A DNA stretch of 31,652 nucleotides from Mesostigma viride (taxonomy: Eukaryota; Streptophyta; Mesostigmatophyceae; Mesostigmatales; Mesostigmataceae): assembly GCA_009746045.1 (NCBI GenBank), contig RPFO01000164.1:3484374-3516025 (forward strand), given 5' to 3'. Positions 1-9,549 of the stretch are shown here, in pieces (positions within the stretch are counted from its first letter, which is position 1; each line of letters opens with the position of its first letter). Under the pieces are notes generated by a model. It ran no database searches, was not told the origin of the DNA, and saw only the letters and a program-made list of their open reading frames with translations. A program made the translations under genes and the position numbers.

Positions 1-1116
1 CCGTGAGTGGGGAAGGCGGTGGCACCCACGCAGTTCTACCTCACCTACCAGGCCCATGAGGGTAAGAAGCTGTTTCTTGATCTCGTCAGCAAGGGAGGTT
101 GACGTCTCACCTGGCTTCTGGGGGAAGCGACGTAGCACCACTCGGCACTCGCGGCGAGCGCGATCGGTGACCTCCCGTTGCTGGGCCTGGCGGTGGTCCT
201 CCAGCTCCTGGAGCTTCGTGGCGATGGCGTCGGTGGTGGAGGCGGTCGCTGTCCGCAGCAGGTCCGCGTAGGAGAGCGGGAGGTCACCAGCATCCTGCCG
301 GGGTGGCTGGGAGGCAATGGTGGCCGTCTGCTCCGCTAGCTTTGGGACCTGTGTGGCCAGGGCCTCGGTGTGGGCGGTGATGGCCTCAAGCTTCTTCATG
401 AGCACGCCGCACTTGCCTTCCACCTGGTTAAGGCGAGAGACAAGTGCAGCATGCGTTTCCGAAGCCTGCGCCGCGGTGTGTAGCGCCGTGAACTGTGGTT
501 GTAGCTTGTGGACGACCTTGGTTTCCACGTTGGAGACCCGGGCCTCGACCGTGTTGAGCGTGGTGTTCAGCGAGGTCATCTTCTCGGCCAGCGGCCAGGT
601 CACGTGCTCCTCCAGCACTGCGCGGATGTCATCCTTGCAGAGGGAGGAAGCCGATGGGGCTGCCGGCTGTGCGGGGGCTGGGGCGTTGAGTGCGTTCCAA
701 AGTTCTCTGTGGATGGCGCCGAAGCTGCGCTGGTAGTAGCTGGTCAAGATAGACTCGCGTTGGCGGGATTCGGCACAGGTGTAGAGCCAGGACGTGTCGC
801 GGTAGTCGATAGCCGCCCTCCCTCTCCAGGGCACAAAGAGCTTCCGCTCCTGTGTGAGGAACTGGAGAACTTCGACGACTTCCTGCGGCGACAGCTGCTG
901 CCACTCGAGGAGGGAGAACATTCCGTCGCCGGGCAAGAATTTGCTCCATTTGTGGCGATCGTGGCATGGTTTCTTGGGCTCAGGCGAGGCGCTTGGCGAG
1001 GGTTTGGCGGGTAAGCCTGGCGGCTGAACAATGGCGAGGGCGAGAGGGTTGGGCTGGGCGCTGGGAAGCTGTGCCAGCTCCTTTTCCAGCCCTCGTTTTG
1101 CTTTGGTAGTCGTCAT
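1..1116 (-). CDS. L1-type non-LTR retrotransposon ORF1 protein, 3' part beyond window
   Basis: The minus strand is open without a stop from an ATG at 1114-1116 to the window edge, 372 codons, so the gene continues outside the window. Residues 1-60 are Pro/Ala-rich and basic. About residues 165-265 look like a coiled coil (spaced Leu/Val, motifs such as LNTTLNTVEARV and LNQVEGKCGVLMKKLEA). The last 50 residues (RECRVVLRRFPQKPGE ... VELRGCHRLP) resemble the RRM-like nucleic-acid-binding core of L1 ORF1 proteins, where a basic beta strand is followed by a helix and an 'a-H-R-L' strand. Known role of the family: RNA-binding chaperone packaging LINE RNA. The family is inferred from pattern only. 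Plus-strand frames over this stretch are shadows. The reading frame is intact, so this may be a young copy. Confidence 0.7.
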   Translation of the reverse strand, partial: MTTTKAKRGLEKELAQLPSAQPNPLALAIVQPPGLPAKPSPSASPEPKKPCHDRHKWSKFLPGDGMFSLLEWQQLSPQEVVEVLQFLTQERKLFVPWRGRAAIDYRDTSWLYTCAESRQRESILTSYYQRSFGAIHRELWNALNAPAPAQPAAPSASSLCKDDIRAVLEEHVTWPLAEKMTSLNTTLNTVEARVSNVETKVVHKLQPQFTALHTAAQASETHAALVSRLNQVEGKCGVLMKKLEAITAHTEALATQVPKLAEQTATIASQPPRQDAGDLPLSYADLLRTATASTTDAIATKLQELEDHRQAQQREVTDRARRECRVVLRRFPQKPGETSTSLADEIKKQLLTLMGLVGEVELRGCHRLPHSR

Positions 1117-1290
1117 AGCTGGTCACGTGCGTAACTTTGTCTATACTGCGTGGCAGCCGTAACCGTTTATACTGGCAAGTGCGTCTTAGAAAGGCGCATC
1201 GAATGCAAGTGGTCTGACCGAATTTGGGGCTCAGACGCAAAAGATCTGAACTCCGCCGTCAGCCATACCGCCGTCAGCCATTTTCGCGTC
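1117..1290 (-). other. Presumed 5' UTR / 5' end of the L1-type element
   Basis: Lies between the ORF1 start and the point where RNase H homology of the neighbouring retroelement stops (about 1291). It contains two near-identical ATGGCTGACGGCGG motifs about 15 bp apart (minus strand, about 1250-1280). The boundary is inferred from loss of RNase H similarity. No target-site duplication can be checked because the element's 3' end is outside the window. Confidence 0.4.
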
Positions 1291-1581
1291 GACTGTGTTG
1301 CTCACAGATTGGCTGTCAGTATAGAGATGTGAGATGACATTGCATGTGCTGCCTGCCTGGGTTTGTAGCCAGGTGAGCATGTGCTGCAGGGAACGAGCAT
1401 GCAATGCAGCAGACACCACAGCACGACATTCAGCTGAGTTGCTGCTGCCAGGTTTTCTGCGGTGTAGCCTGCTGTACCAGGAAGTGAGGGACATGTAATC
1501 TGACCTGTTGGTGAGAAAAAACAGCCCTGATTCCCGTGCCCCCATCTGATTGATTGTTCTGCTCTCCATGGAGCTGTCCAT
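1291..1581 (-). pseudogene. RNase H domain of the retroelement, 3'-truncated
   Basis: The frame starting at 1581 carries copia-type RNase H signatures: an acidic start (MDSSMES), SGLFFLTN, SLTSWYS, the catalytic Glu in NSAECRAVV (residue 51) and the catalytic Asp in LYTDSQSVSN (residue 89). Asp2 is the likely first catalytic residue. The domain removes RNA from RNA-DNA hybrids during reverse transcription. Family similarity ends just after residue 97, where sequence assigned to the L1-type 5' end begins, so the last helix and final catalytic Asp are missing. The piece is in a different frame from the upstream RT. Confidence 0.7.
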
Positions 1582-1645
1582 GACACTGGATGTGGATGTC
1601 TTCCATCAGATTCAGGCCATGGAGGATGAGGGGGGGCAGTCATGA

Positions 1646-1995
1646 TCAACTTCCTGATGTGACTGCATTTGATTTGACTAGAACATCATGGGTGACCCTG
1701 CTGATGACAGCTAAGGGAGCCCCACAGATGGCTGACCACCACCCCAGTTTGCCCTGAACAGTGGCACACATGTGTAAGGGGAGGCAGGTGTGATGCAGCA
1801 GATCTAGACAATCTTGATATATTCTGCAGGAGGGGAGAGAGAGCAGACCCATGATCTGGCTGCCTGTGCAGCTGCAACATGATGCCACAGAACTGGATGG
1901 GGGTTGTGCTCAATTCCACCTGTTTGCCAATCTCATATGATTCCTGGACCTGCTGAATAAATTTCCACCTCAGCTCTAGGCCCACAAATGAGTTG
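1646..1995 (-). pseudogene. RT C-terminal / connection region of the retroelement
   Basis: Downstream of the HGDD motif the protein continues in a second frame (KFIQQVQESYEIGKQVEL ... FCGIMLQLHRQ), matching the copia 'FLGI' region that follows the catalytic Asp pair. It then moves to a third frame (VQGKLGWWSAICGAPLAVIS), matching the copia 'vGsLlYl..tRPDia' tether region. Two frame changes therefore occur in about 350 bp. Assignment rests on motif order only. Confidence 0.55.
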
Positions 1996-3237
1996 GTCAT
2001 CTCCATGCCACACAAAGAACAGCAGTCCAGAGGGGGTGGGTACAACAAAAAAGCATGGGTCCAGGTCATCATACGTGGCCTTGAGCTTTTTGAATACTTC
2101 CTCTGCTGAGTCTCTGAAAATTTTTGGGGCACTGACAAGCCCTTCCACCCCAATGTTGATGATAAGGTGGGGCTCATCAATATAAGGTTTCCACACAGCT
2201 GGGGTGTCTACCACGTACACCTTCCCTTTCCACACAGATTCAGCCTTTTCTGGGTCCCCCCTGAGGAAGGCCCTTTTAATATCAGTGGCTTTGCAGACAT
2301 AGTCTTGGCCTGCATTGAGGTTGTGGAGGAATAGGGAGAGCATGATCCTGAGTGAGGTTTGTTGCAGCCCAGGTGTGTATGTTTCCCCTTTTGGCAGTGT
2401 GGATGTCCCCTTTAATTCTGTGACACATGGTCTGGCATGGAAGATTGGGGAGCCCACTTTTTGTGGTTTTTGTTTGAGAACAAATTTTAATCTGAGCTTT
2501 TTGGCTCCCTCTGGCACGTCCCATGAAGGGGTGACAGGCGGTTTGTATTGAGGGTTTTTGGGGTTGGGCAGGACCCATTCCTGCCTGGCTTGGTGGACAA
2601 TGGCCATCAGCCACTTGGTAAACCCTTTTTGTGTTTTGCATTCTTGTATGACGTGGGAGATTTGGTGGGGTGAGTGCATGGCTATGTCCCACTTACCCAG
2701 CCCAAAGGCTGAGGGATGGAGGAACTGGCTGTGCACTAACTTGTCCAGATCAGGGATCTCCCCTGGTGCATACTGAGTGTTGACTGCCTTGATGACAGCA
2801 TCCATACCAGGGACAATACTGGAGAGAGGGATTTTAAAGTGGTCCAGAGGAACTGCACCCACCCCTGTGACACTGAGCTCATTAGCTGAGATAAGCACCC
2901 CAGGATAGGATACAAAAGGTTCCCCCAACAAGGTGTTACCAGAGTACCCCTCCACCACCTGGAAGGGTGTCTGAATACCAAGTATAGGGAGCATCACTTG
3001 TCCCACTACATCCAGTGAGCTTTGGCCTGAGAAATCCTGCACCCGTGCCCAAAATGAAGGTGCAATCTCAAGACCAGGGATGGCTTGTGCACTGATCACA
3101 CTGACCTGTGCCTGAGTGTCTATTGCCAGGGTCCAGGGGTCCTGACTAGTGCACACAGCTGAGACTTTTGCCAACCCTGCGGCCACAGCAGCTTGTTGCT
3201 TATGTGACCTGTGTAATGCTTGCAAGGCGACTGCCAA
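1933..3237 (-). CDS. Aspartic protease plus reverse transcriptase segment of the retroelement
   Basis: A 434-codon open frame. Its start here is a TTG and the frame is open upstream, so it is part of a polyprotein. Residues 35-105 look like a retropepsin: WTLAIDTQAQVSVIS carries the active-site loop as D-T-Q-A (3109-3120) instead of D-T/S-G-A, and LDVVGQVMLPILG and SGNTLLGEPFV fit the later strands of gypsy-type proteases. After a spacer, residues from about 280 are reverse transcriptase: ATDIKRAFLRG (copia K-x-D-V-K-x-A-F-L), DDLDPCFFVV (copia D-P-C) and FVWHGDDQL, where the usual Y-V-D-D is H-G-D-D (1996-2007). The frame is lost shortly after HGDD. The Gly-to-Gln change in the protease loop suggests loss or alteration of activity. 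Confidence 0.7.
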   Translation of the reverse strand: MAVALQALHRSHKQQAAVAAGLAKVSAVCTSQDPWTLAIDTQAQVSVISAQAIPGLEIAPSFWARVQDFSGQSSLDVVGQVMLPILGIQTPFQVVEGYSGNTLLGEPFVSYPGVLISANELSVTGVGAVPLDHFKIPLSSIVPGMDAVIKAVNTQYAPGEIPDLDKLVHSQFLHPSAFGLGKWDIAMHSPHQISHVIQECKTQKGFTKWLMAIVHQARQEWVLPNPKNPQYKPPVTPSWDVPEGAKKLRLKFVLKQKPQKVGSPIFHARPCVTELKGTSTLPKGETYTPGLQQTSLRIMLSLFLHNLNAGQDYVCKATDIKRAFLRGDPEKAESVWKGKVYVVDTPAVWKPYIDEPHLIINIGVEGLVSAPKIFRDSAEEVFKKLKATYDDLDPCFFVVPTPSGLLFFVWHGDDQLICGPRAEVEIYSAGPGII

Positions 3238-3244
3238 TTTGACC

Positions 3245-4594
3245 TCAGAGCGGGAGGTTGGCAGACAGGTTGGTGCCTTGGGGCTGAGCTAATGCTTCCA
3301 ACCCAGCTACCTCGTGCCTGGTTAAGCAATCCCCAGGTTGTGAAGTGGGCCTGGCTTCACTGAGGGTGGAAGGGTTCACAGAGGGTGCTGTGGTGCTGTC
3401 AACAGCAGTAATTGGTGGCTCAGAGCTACTGCTGGGCATGCTGGAGTTGCCAGATAGAAGTAGTGAGTCCATGCTTAAAGACTCTTCCCCAGGCACGTCT
3501 GCCATGGGAGAATAATACTTCTTAATTCTATGACAGCTCACCCTGTGACGCTTCCCATTGATATTGTGCTTGACCTCCACGGTCTTGCTGTTTTTGGTAA
3601 ATCCACGGATGGTAACTGGACCTAGCCAAGTTCCAACCTTACCAAAGCTGTTTTCCTTGTAATAGAGAACTTGATCACCTTTTTGGAATACTGGCCTGGA
3701 ATGGGTTTTATCTTTTTCTGCCAGTTTTGCTGAGGTTTGTGCACGTGCAGTGTTGTACAGTGCTATCACCTCTGGGGGATATACACCTGCCTGCAGGCCT
3801 GCTGGGATTACTTCACCCCACGTGGCATGCAAGACAGGTCTCATGTTTAGGGTTGTGCACATTTCATGACACCAGAGTGCCCTGTCACAATAGACCCCTG
3901 AAGTAGCATCCTTGGAAGGATTTTTGGCTAGTAGGGTTTTGACAGATCTGATGGTTCTTTCAATGACCCCCTGACCCTCATGATCTTCCAGCCCAGCAAT
4001 CTCTATTGCTTCACACCCTTCCAGGTCAGTCAGACAAGAAAATTGTTGATCAAGCAAAATTCTGTCAACTGGGTAGAATCTGGGTAAAGCAATCATGAGT
4101 GCAACACGTAGCTGCCCTGCAGACATGCCAGGTAGGGGTTCCATTACTGTGAACCTGGACCATGAGTCTTTTAGGATCAGGTAGGGTTGGACATCTTTGT
4201 TGATGTGCATCACATCCCCCACTATCATGCCCCTATTGGTGGAAGGAGTTGCAGTATGCCATTTTTGAGGTTTGGGGCTATTGAACTGACATTCTTGACA
4301 GTGTTGTCTAGCCAGTTTTACTGCATTCCTGAGTTGTTTTCCCATGCTACTACCCCCCAGCCGTCTGGCCAGTTCCTCAGCCACTGTTTCATGACCCATG
4401 GCTAGGTGCAGCTGATGAGCAAGCTCCTTGATATCTATGGAGTTGTCAACAGTAGGGGTTAGTGCTTTTATGTAAGGTTCCAGAACAGGGTGTTGGGAGG
4501 ACAGTAAGGTTGCTGCCTCAAAATCAATTATGCCCTGGTTGCCATCCCCAATGGTAATGAGATCATCATCCTCAGAGTAATAAGGTGAGTGAAC
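3245..4594 (-). CDS. Integrase segment of the retroelement
   Basis: The frame is open from just after a TGA at 4595-4597. The first ATG at 4399 lies inside the zinc finger, so it is not the real start. The HHCC finger is visible as HLAMGH followed by HCQEC. The catalytic core has GDVMHIN (Asp, 4214-4216), RILLDQQFS (Asp, 4049-4051) and GVIERTIRSVKTLL (Glu, 3959-3961). The second Asp and the Glu are separated by 29 residues rather than the usual 35. The C-terminal part has GDQVLYY and GTWLGPVTIRGF, resembling an SH3-like or GPY/F-type module seen in gypsy and retroviral integrases. The function in the family is insertion of the cDNA into host DNA. It is followed directly, in another frame, by the protease. 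Confidence 0.72.
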   Translation of the reverse strand, partial: VHSPYYSEDDDLITIGDGNQGIIDFEAATLLSSQHPVLEPYIKALTPTVDNSIDIKELAHQLHLAMGHETVAEELARRLGGSSMGKQLRNAVKLARQHCQECQFNSPKPQKWHTATPSTNRGMIVGDVMHINKDVQPYLILKDSWSRFTVMEPLPGMSAGQLRVALMIALPRFYPVDRILLDQQFSCLTDLEGCEAIEIAGLEDHEGQGVIERTIRSVKTLLAKNPSKDATSGVYCDRALWCHEMCTTLNMRPVLHATWGEVIPAGLQAGVYPPEVIALYNTARAQTSAKLAEKDKTHSRPVFQKGDQVLYYKENSFGKVGTWLGPVTIRGFTKNSKTVEVKHNINGKRHRVSCHRIKKYYSPMADVPGEESLSMDSLLLSGNSSMPSSSSEPPITAVDSTTAPSVNPSTLSEARPTSQPGDCLTRHEVAGLEALAQPQGTNLSANLPL

Positions 4595-4776
4595 TCACAT
4601 TGATTTGGGTAGCGAGGCCTGTTGCAACGGCTGCCTGGAGGCCCCAGGGGATGACGTGCGTGCCAGCAGCCCGGGCAGAGATCCACCCCGTTGGCCAGGG
4701 AGTCGTTGTTGGGGCAGTTGTGCCGTGCCCTCGTTGGAAGCACCTCAGGCACCTTATGGACCAGGGTTGCCAGGTG

Positions 4777-4807
<31 letters not shown>

Positions 4808-5693
4808 CCCTGCTGGGACCGGTTCTGGCCCTGCTGGGACCTGTTGTTGTTGTTGTTTTGGCCCTGTTGGGACCTGTTGTTATTGTTGCCCTGCTGGGAC
4901 CTGTTGTTGTTATTGTTGTTGTTGTTGTTGTTGGGGTTGCCATGCAGGGGCACACGGTGCCACGTGTTGCCACGCCCCTGAGAGCCACTGCCCCCTTGGT
5001 GGGAGGACTTGTGGGTCTTGGGTGCCCCCCCTGGCTGGCCTGCCCCTTGCGTTTGTGGCCTTGGACACCCTGGACCTTGGGGTCCTGGGCCTGGTTGTTG
5101 CCAGTACCCAGGGGGTCCACTGCCTCCTCGATATAGAGCATGGCAGCTCTGAAGTTGTCCCAGAGGGACTTGAGGCCTGTAAGCAGGGTAGCCAGGACAG
5201 AAGGTTGCAAATTAGCTTTTGTTAGCCAGGTGTGGATGAGATACCTTGGTTGGAGCTTGAGAAGCTCAAGGTCTTTCTCAATCATTACCCTGTATGTTTT
5301 TGCATCCCCAGAGAGGTTATTCTTGTTCACCTTATATGCAGCAAGCCAGTTGAAACGTTCTACTGCTTCCATGTGGTTATTGGTAAGCACTAGCTGTTTC
5401 AGATCAGTGATAAAGGTAGGCCACTGTTCAATGGCTGCTTCAGGTGTCAGGGTACGTTCCTGATAGGTTTGAATCAATGCTCTGATTGCAGGAGATGATT
5501 GATGGAATGTGGAGGAGGCCCTGAGAGCCTTAAACTGATGTCTAAGGTTAAGACCTTCCATCCCATACTCCAAAGCAAAAACAAATTGCTTAGCTTGTTC
5601 AACAGTGTGACCCTCAGGCAAGCCAGCAATATTGATTTTGGATTCCTTTTTATGAGGGTTAAACACACCTGTGAGAGGGGGGTTGGCCCTCAA
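4572..5693 (-). CDS. Gag-like capsid/nucleocapsid segment of the retroelement
   Basis: An open frame of about 373 codons starting at a non-ATG codon, continuous in sense with the segment upstream. The first 240 residues are helical and capsid-like (PLTGVFNPHKK, AGLPEGHTVEQAKQFVF, AIEQWPTFITDLKQL). A basic, low-complexity tail follows, containing CAA/AAC triplet runs at about 4780-4936, read as polyThr here or polyAsn in the next frame. A zinc-knuckle start CLRCFQRGH is in this frame, but the matching downstream Cys (RHNC) and a second Cys/His cluster (LCPGCWHARH ... SRC) are in the adjacent frame, so the nucleocapsid region is frameshifted. The frame overlaps the preceding segment at TTGA (5690-5693). 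Confidence 0.6.
4780..4936. repeat. Interrupted (TTG)n/(CAA)n tract inside gag
   Basis: Four TTG runs are separated by near-identical spacers encoding, on the minus strand, the motif RSQQG. The same triplet forms the kilobase array at 7869-8903, upstream of the same element. Confidence 0.85.
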
Positions 5694-6335
5694 GAAGCGT
5701 CGGTTGCTTGTTGCAGGCGGGTGGGGTCCAGGTTGATGGTCCCCCGCTCATACCGCGACATCAGGGCGCGCAGGCCCTCGACAGTTTGCAGCTGGTTAGC
5801 TGTTAACTGCTGATCTTGCAACGAGGCCAGCTGGGCCTGGAGAATGGCGAGCTGTTCCAGGACATCCCCGCTCCTTGGGGGGGCCTCAGCAGGCCTGTTG
5901 GGTGCCTGTGGCACCTCTGCACCTCCCCCCAGGGCCTCCTGGGGTCCTGGCCACCCCCCTGGTTGGGAGGGGGCCCCAACCCACAGGGCGAACCTGGGGT
6001 GGTGGGGGAGGGGGAGGGGGGTCATGGTGGCCCTGGGGGAGCCCGGGGGTGTCCGGGTAACCCCACTGGGTCCAGCCCCATCGGTGGAGGGGCGGGCAGG
6101 GGTGTCTGCCTCTGCTCTCCTCCTGGCCTCCTCCCGCATGAGACGCTTCATCTCCTTGCGTACCTCATGCTCCCGGAGGGCTGCCTGAAAGGCAGCCTCA
6201 TCCTCGGGTATGTCAGGGAGTGGTCTCCCATGATCATAGCAGGCCGGACTGGACAGTCCGCCTCTTTGCCCTTCCTCGCGCCCAGGGCCAGCAGTCCCTC
6301 CTTGTACTGCAGGGGTTGGGGGGAGAGGGTTTCTT
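5690..6335 (-). CDS. Gag N-terminal segment (Pro-rich plus coiled coil) of the retroelement
   Basis: The frame is open from a C/G homopolymer at about 6328-6335 to a TGA at 5690-5692. It begins Gly/Glu-rich, then DIPEDEAAFQAALREHEV and KRLMREEARRRAEAD (charged helix), a long Pro/Gly-rich stretch, and LEQLAILQAQLASLQDQQL (probable coiled coil). The end runs into the capsid-like frame with a one-base shift at GCTTCTTGAGG. This could be a programmed -1 shift, an indel or a sequencing error. No known domain was recognised. Confidence 0.5.
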
Positions 6336-6500
6336 GCTGGTGGTTTCCAGCGGGGGGGCTTCTTCAGCTACCACCCCATGTTTGGCCAAGATGGCCTCCG
6401 TGACCCTGGCTTGGGTGATGGAGGACATGGTTTTAAAGTGTGCTGACCGAGCAAGCTCGGCCAGGTCTTGACTGTCCGCATAGCATGGGATAGTCAGCAT
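6330..6500 (-). pseudogene. Gag connecting segment in a third frame
   Basis: The segment joins the frames above and below it. After the A6 run at about 6500-6506 the sense frame changes from ...LKNADYPMLCG to ...DSQDLAELARSAHFKTM, and it changes again at the C-run near 6330. Both changes fall in homopolymers, which points to indels or consensus errors. Confidence 0.4.
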
Positions 6501-7377
6501 TTTTTAAGAGGTCACGTAACCGCTGGGTGGCCTCGCGGTACGCGTCCGCCATCGCCTGGTGGGTAGCCAGGCGACGGGCGGCTTCCTCTTCATATTCTTG
6601 CCGCTTAGCGGCGAGCCGAAAAGCCGCCTCTCGGCGGACCTCTCGGTCCCGCTGCCTCGCTCGGCGTTCTTCATTTGCCACCAGCGCGGCCTGCTCGACC
6701 GCCAGGAGCGCTGGGGTAAGATTGATCTCAGTCTCCCCATCGGGGAGACTGGCAGTGTCGGATACCTCATCGTCGGACATTGGTTGTCCGGCGATGGGTT
6801 CCACAGGTTTTCGCACCACCCGTGCGAGTTTAATACTCTCCATGTCCTTCTTCTTGCGAAGAAGGGACGCAGAGGGTCGCCCAAACGTTAGCTCAATGTG
6901 GTTATGTCCCTGGGCGAAAGGGACATTAAGGTTTGATGTGGCGGGACGAAAGGTAATCGTCCCGTCCGGTGCCACCGAGGCCGTCTGACGGGGCATACGC
7001 TCCCGAAGAGATGGCAACGTGGGGCCGGACTGTGGAGCCTCAGTGGGGTTTACCACCGAGGTCTCCGCAGCCATGGCCGCGCCAGCCGTGGTTGCGGCTG
7101 GGGCGGCCGCCGGAGTCGAGGGTAAGCCGGTCTCCCCGGGGGGAGCCGTCTCGGCCTCCGGCCTCGCAGGGGAGGGGGGTAGGTCGGTCGGCTTTGCAGC
7201 CGCCGTCCCCTCGTCCTGGCAACCATTGTGAGTCTTTTTGTTCTTTTTCTTTTTCTTGGAAATGGCCGCATCGCCAGCCGGCTTCTTGTTGTTGTCTCTG
7301 GGCATCCGCCGATCCTGCCCATCATCATCCTCGTTGTAGGTAAGCTTCTTAGCGACATTCTTGTTCGTGATAGCCAT
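6433..7377 (-). CDS. N-terminal ORF of the retroelement (Lys-rich, coiled coil)
   Basis: Starts at ATG 7375-7377 and runs 314 codons; sense coding probably ends near 6500 where the frame shifts. The N-terminus is strongly basic (SKKKKKNKKTH), possibly nuclear or RNA-binding, followed by a Pro/Ala-rich linker. A region around LNVPFAQGHNHIELTFGRP comes next, then an acidic stretch (MSDDEVSDTASLPDGETE). The segment ends in a long Arg/Glu/Ala helix (EERRARQRDREVRREAAF), probably a coiled coil. I do not recognise a family. The position upstream of gag makes it the 5' part of gag or a separate leader protein. Confidence 0.55.
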   Translation of the reverse strand: MAITNKNVAKKLTYNEDDDGQDRRMPRDNNKKPAGDAAISKKKKKNKKTHNGCQDEGTAAAKPTDLPPSPARPEAETAPPGETGLPSTPAAAPAATTAGAAMAAETSVVNPTEAPQSGPTLPSLRERMPRQTASVAPDGTITFRPATSNLNVPFAQGHNHIELTFGRPSASLLRKKKDMESIKLARVVRKPVEPIAGQPMSDDEVSDTASLPDGETEINLTPALLAVEQAALVANEERRARQRDREVRREAAFRLAAKRQEYEEEAARRLATHQAMADAYREATQRLRDLLKNADYPMLCGQSRPGRACSVSTL

Positions 7378-7868
7378 GGTAGCAAATAAAATTCAAGTTA
7401 GAATGCGGTGGGATATATTGCTTGAGAACACTGAAGGCTGTGAGCAATGAATTGCTTGGTTCATTAGAAAATAGGTTTACCCTTTATCAACGTTCCTCTC
7501 ACCGGCTGCGCCGCCAGTGACCGTTGGGTGCAGACCGTTGGCCCGAGGCCGCACGATGACAGGTAGCAGTCTAGTCACTGCATCGTGCGATCACAATCAA
7601 TGCACGCTGCAGTACGGTCCCTATCTAGGATACTCTAGTACCGTCCAATGACAGGACACTACGTATATACTGGGTACTGACATCTGTCACGTACCTCAGT
7701 ACCCAAAGTACCTATCTAGGGAAACGTATGCGACTCGACTAGCATTCCTATCTGCATAGCCCACGTGGTATTTATATTCACATACCAACGTAGGTTTACA
7801 AGGCTTATTCATACGTTGTATTCACAATGCCTTTGAGACTTAGTCTACAGCAAAGCATGGAGACTAAC
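7378..7868 (-). other. Untranslated leader / possible LTR region upstream of the retroelement
   Basis: No coding signal. Several short motifs recur (ctatctaggata/ctatctagggaa, ggtactgacatctgtc, gtacctcagtaccc), suggesting local duplication. It is the expected place for a 5' LTR, but no second copy exists in the window and no tRNA-complementary primer site was recognised. Confidence 0.3.
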
Positions 7869-8903
<1,035 letters not shown>

Positions 8904-9146
8904 GTCCCACGCCGCACATGGGCAGCAGAGAATCTATAGTGGGGCACTGCAGTACAAAATGTTTATTCATTGAACTGCTCGATCCTACTGGAAGACTATG
9001 CTAATATACTATCGCTTACTAAGAGCTTCTACTAAGAGATGCTACAAAAAGTGCCACGTGTCGTACAATTAAGGCAACGTAGCACGTAGCACACTCCCAA
9101 AGTTGCCGTTTTCGATCCGGCGCAGCCGTTTGGCTGACAAAGCGCA

Positions 9147-9418
9147 CTCAGCCATTTTTCACTTTGGCTGGCGCCGGGCGGCGCGGTAGGCCAAACCAGG
9201 GAGTACGCTCACGTACGATTTTAGGGGGGGATGTCCCCCCTCCTCGTCCAGGTGAGGTCGTGCAACCACTTGCGACGAGAGAGGAACCCCTGCTTGTCCT
9301 CACGGGAGGGGAAGGTGAGCAGGACTGGGGGGGGAGCCGCCTTGTCCCGTGAGTGGGGAAGGCGGTGTCACCCACGCAGTTCTACCTAGATCACCTACCA
9401 GGCCCATGAGGGTAAGAA
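9147..9418 (-). pseudogene. L1-type ORF1 fragment, same family as 1-1116
   Basis: 9346-9418 is nearly identical to 1-69 (one substitution, a 4-bp insertion). It continues the ORF1 protein further 3': HRLPHSRDKAAPPPVLLTF, SREDKQGFLSRRKWLHDLTW, matching the part of L1 ORF1 that follows the RRM. A stop or frameshift follows in a G/C homopolymer near 9229-9240. The homology to the left copy begins abruptly at about 9418, so this copy is 5'-truncated, as is usual for LINE insertions. Confidence 0.6.
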
Positions 9419-9549
9419 GGAGATGTACATGGTTAAATGTGGCTAAGGCATAAGCTAGTAGGGGGGCCCAGAATAGGCGTATATTATGAACAAGGCCACA
9501 GTGGCTAGGCCTGTCTATTCTACACTACTACTACTGCTGTATTCCCCTA

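Larger units (their letters stand above)
1291..7377 (-). mobile_element. Decayed LTR-type retroelement with order gag-INT-PR-RT-RH
   Basis: Coding pieces on the minus strand read, in transcription order, gag, integrase, aspartic protease, reverse transcriptase and RNase H. RT and RNase H are copia-like, the protease looks gypsy-like, and the integrase carries an HHCC finger and a D-D-E core. At least six frame changes break the coding region, several at homopolymers, so it is probably inactive or carries consensus errors. The 3' end is cut at about 1291 by the L1-type element. No LTR pair, primer-binding site or polypurine tract could be identified, partly because the 3' side lies outside the window. 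Confidence 0.75.

Noticed and set aside
317-1014. Plus-strand ORFs of 139 and 168 codons
   Set aside because: Antisense shadows of the 372-codon L1-type ORF1 frame, which carries the recognisable domains.
6495-6510. A-AAA-AAT as a programmed -1 frameshift site in gag
   Set aside because: The -1 frame reaches TGA immediately; the sense frame downstream is +1, so a simple indel is more likely.
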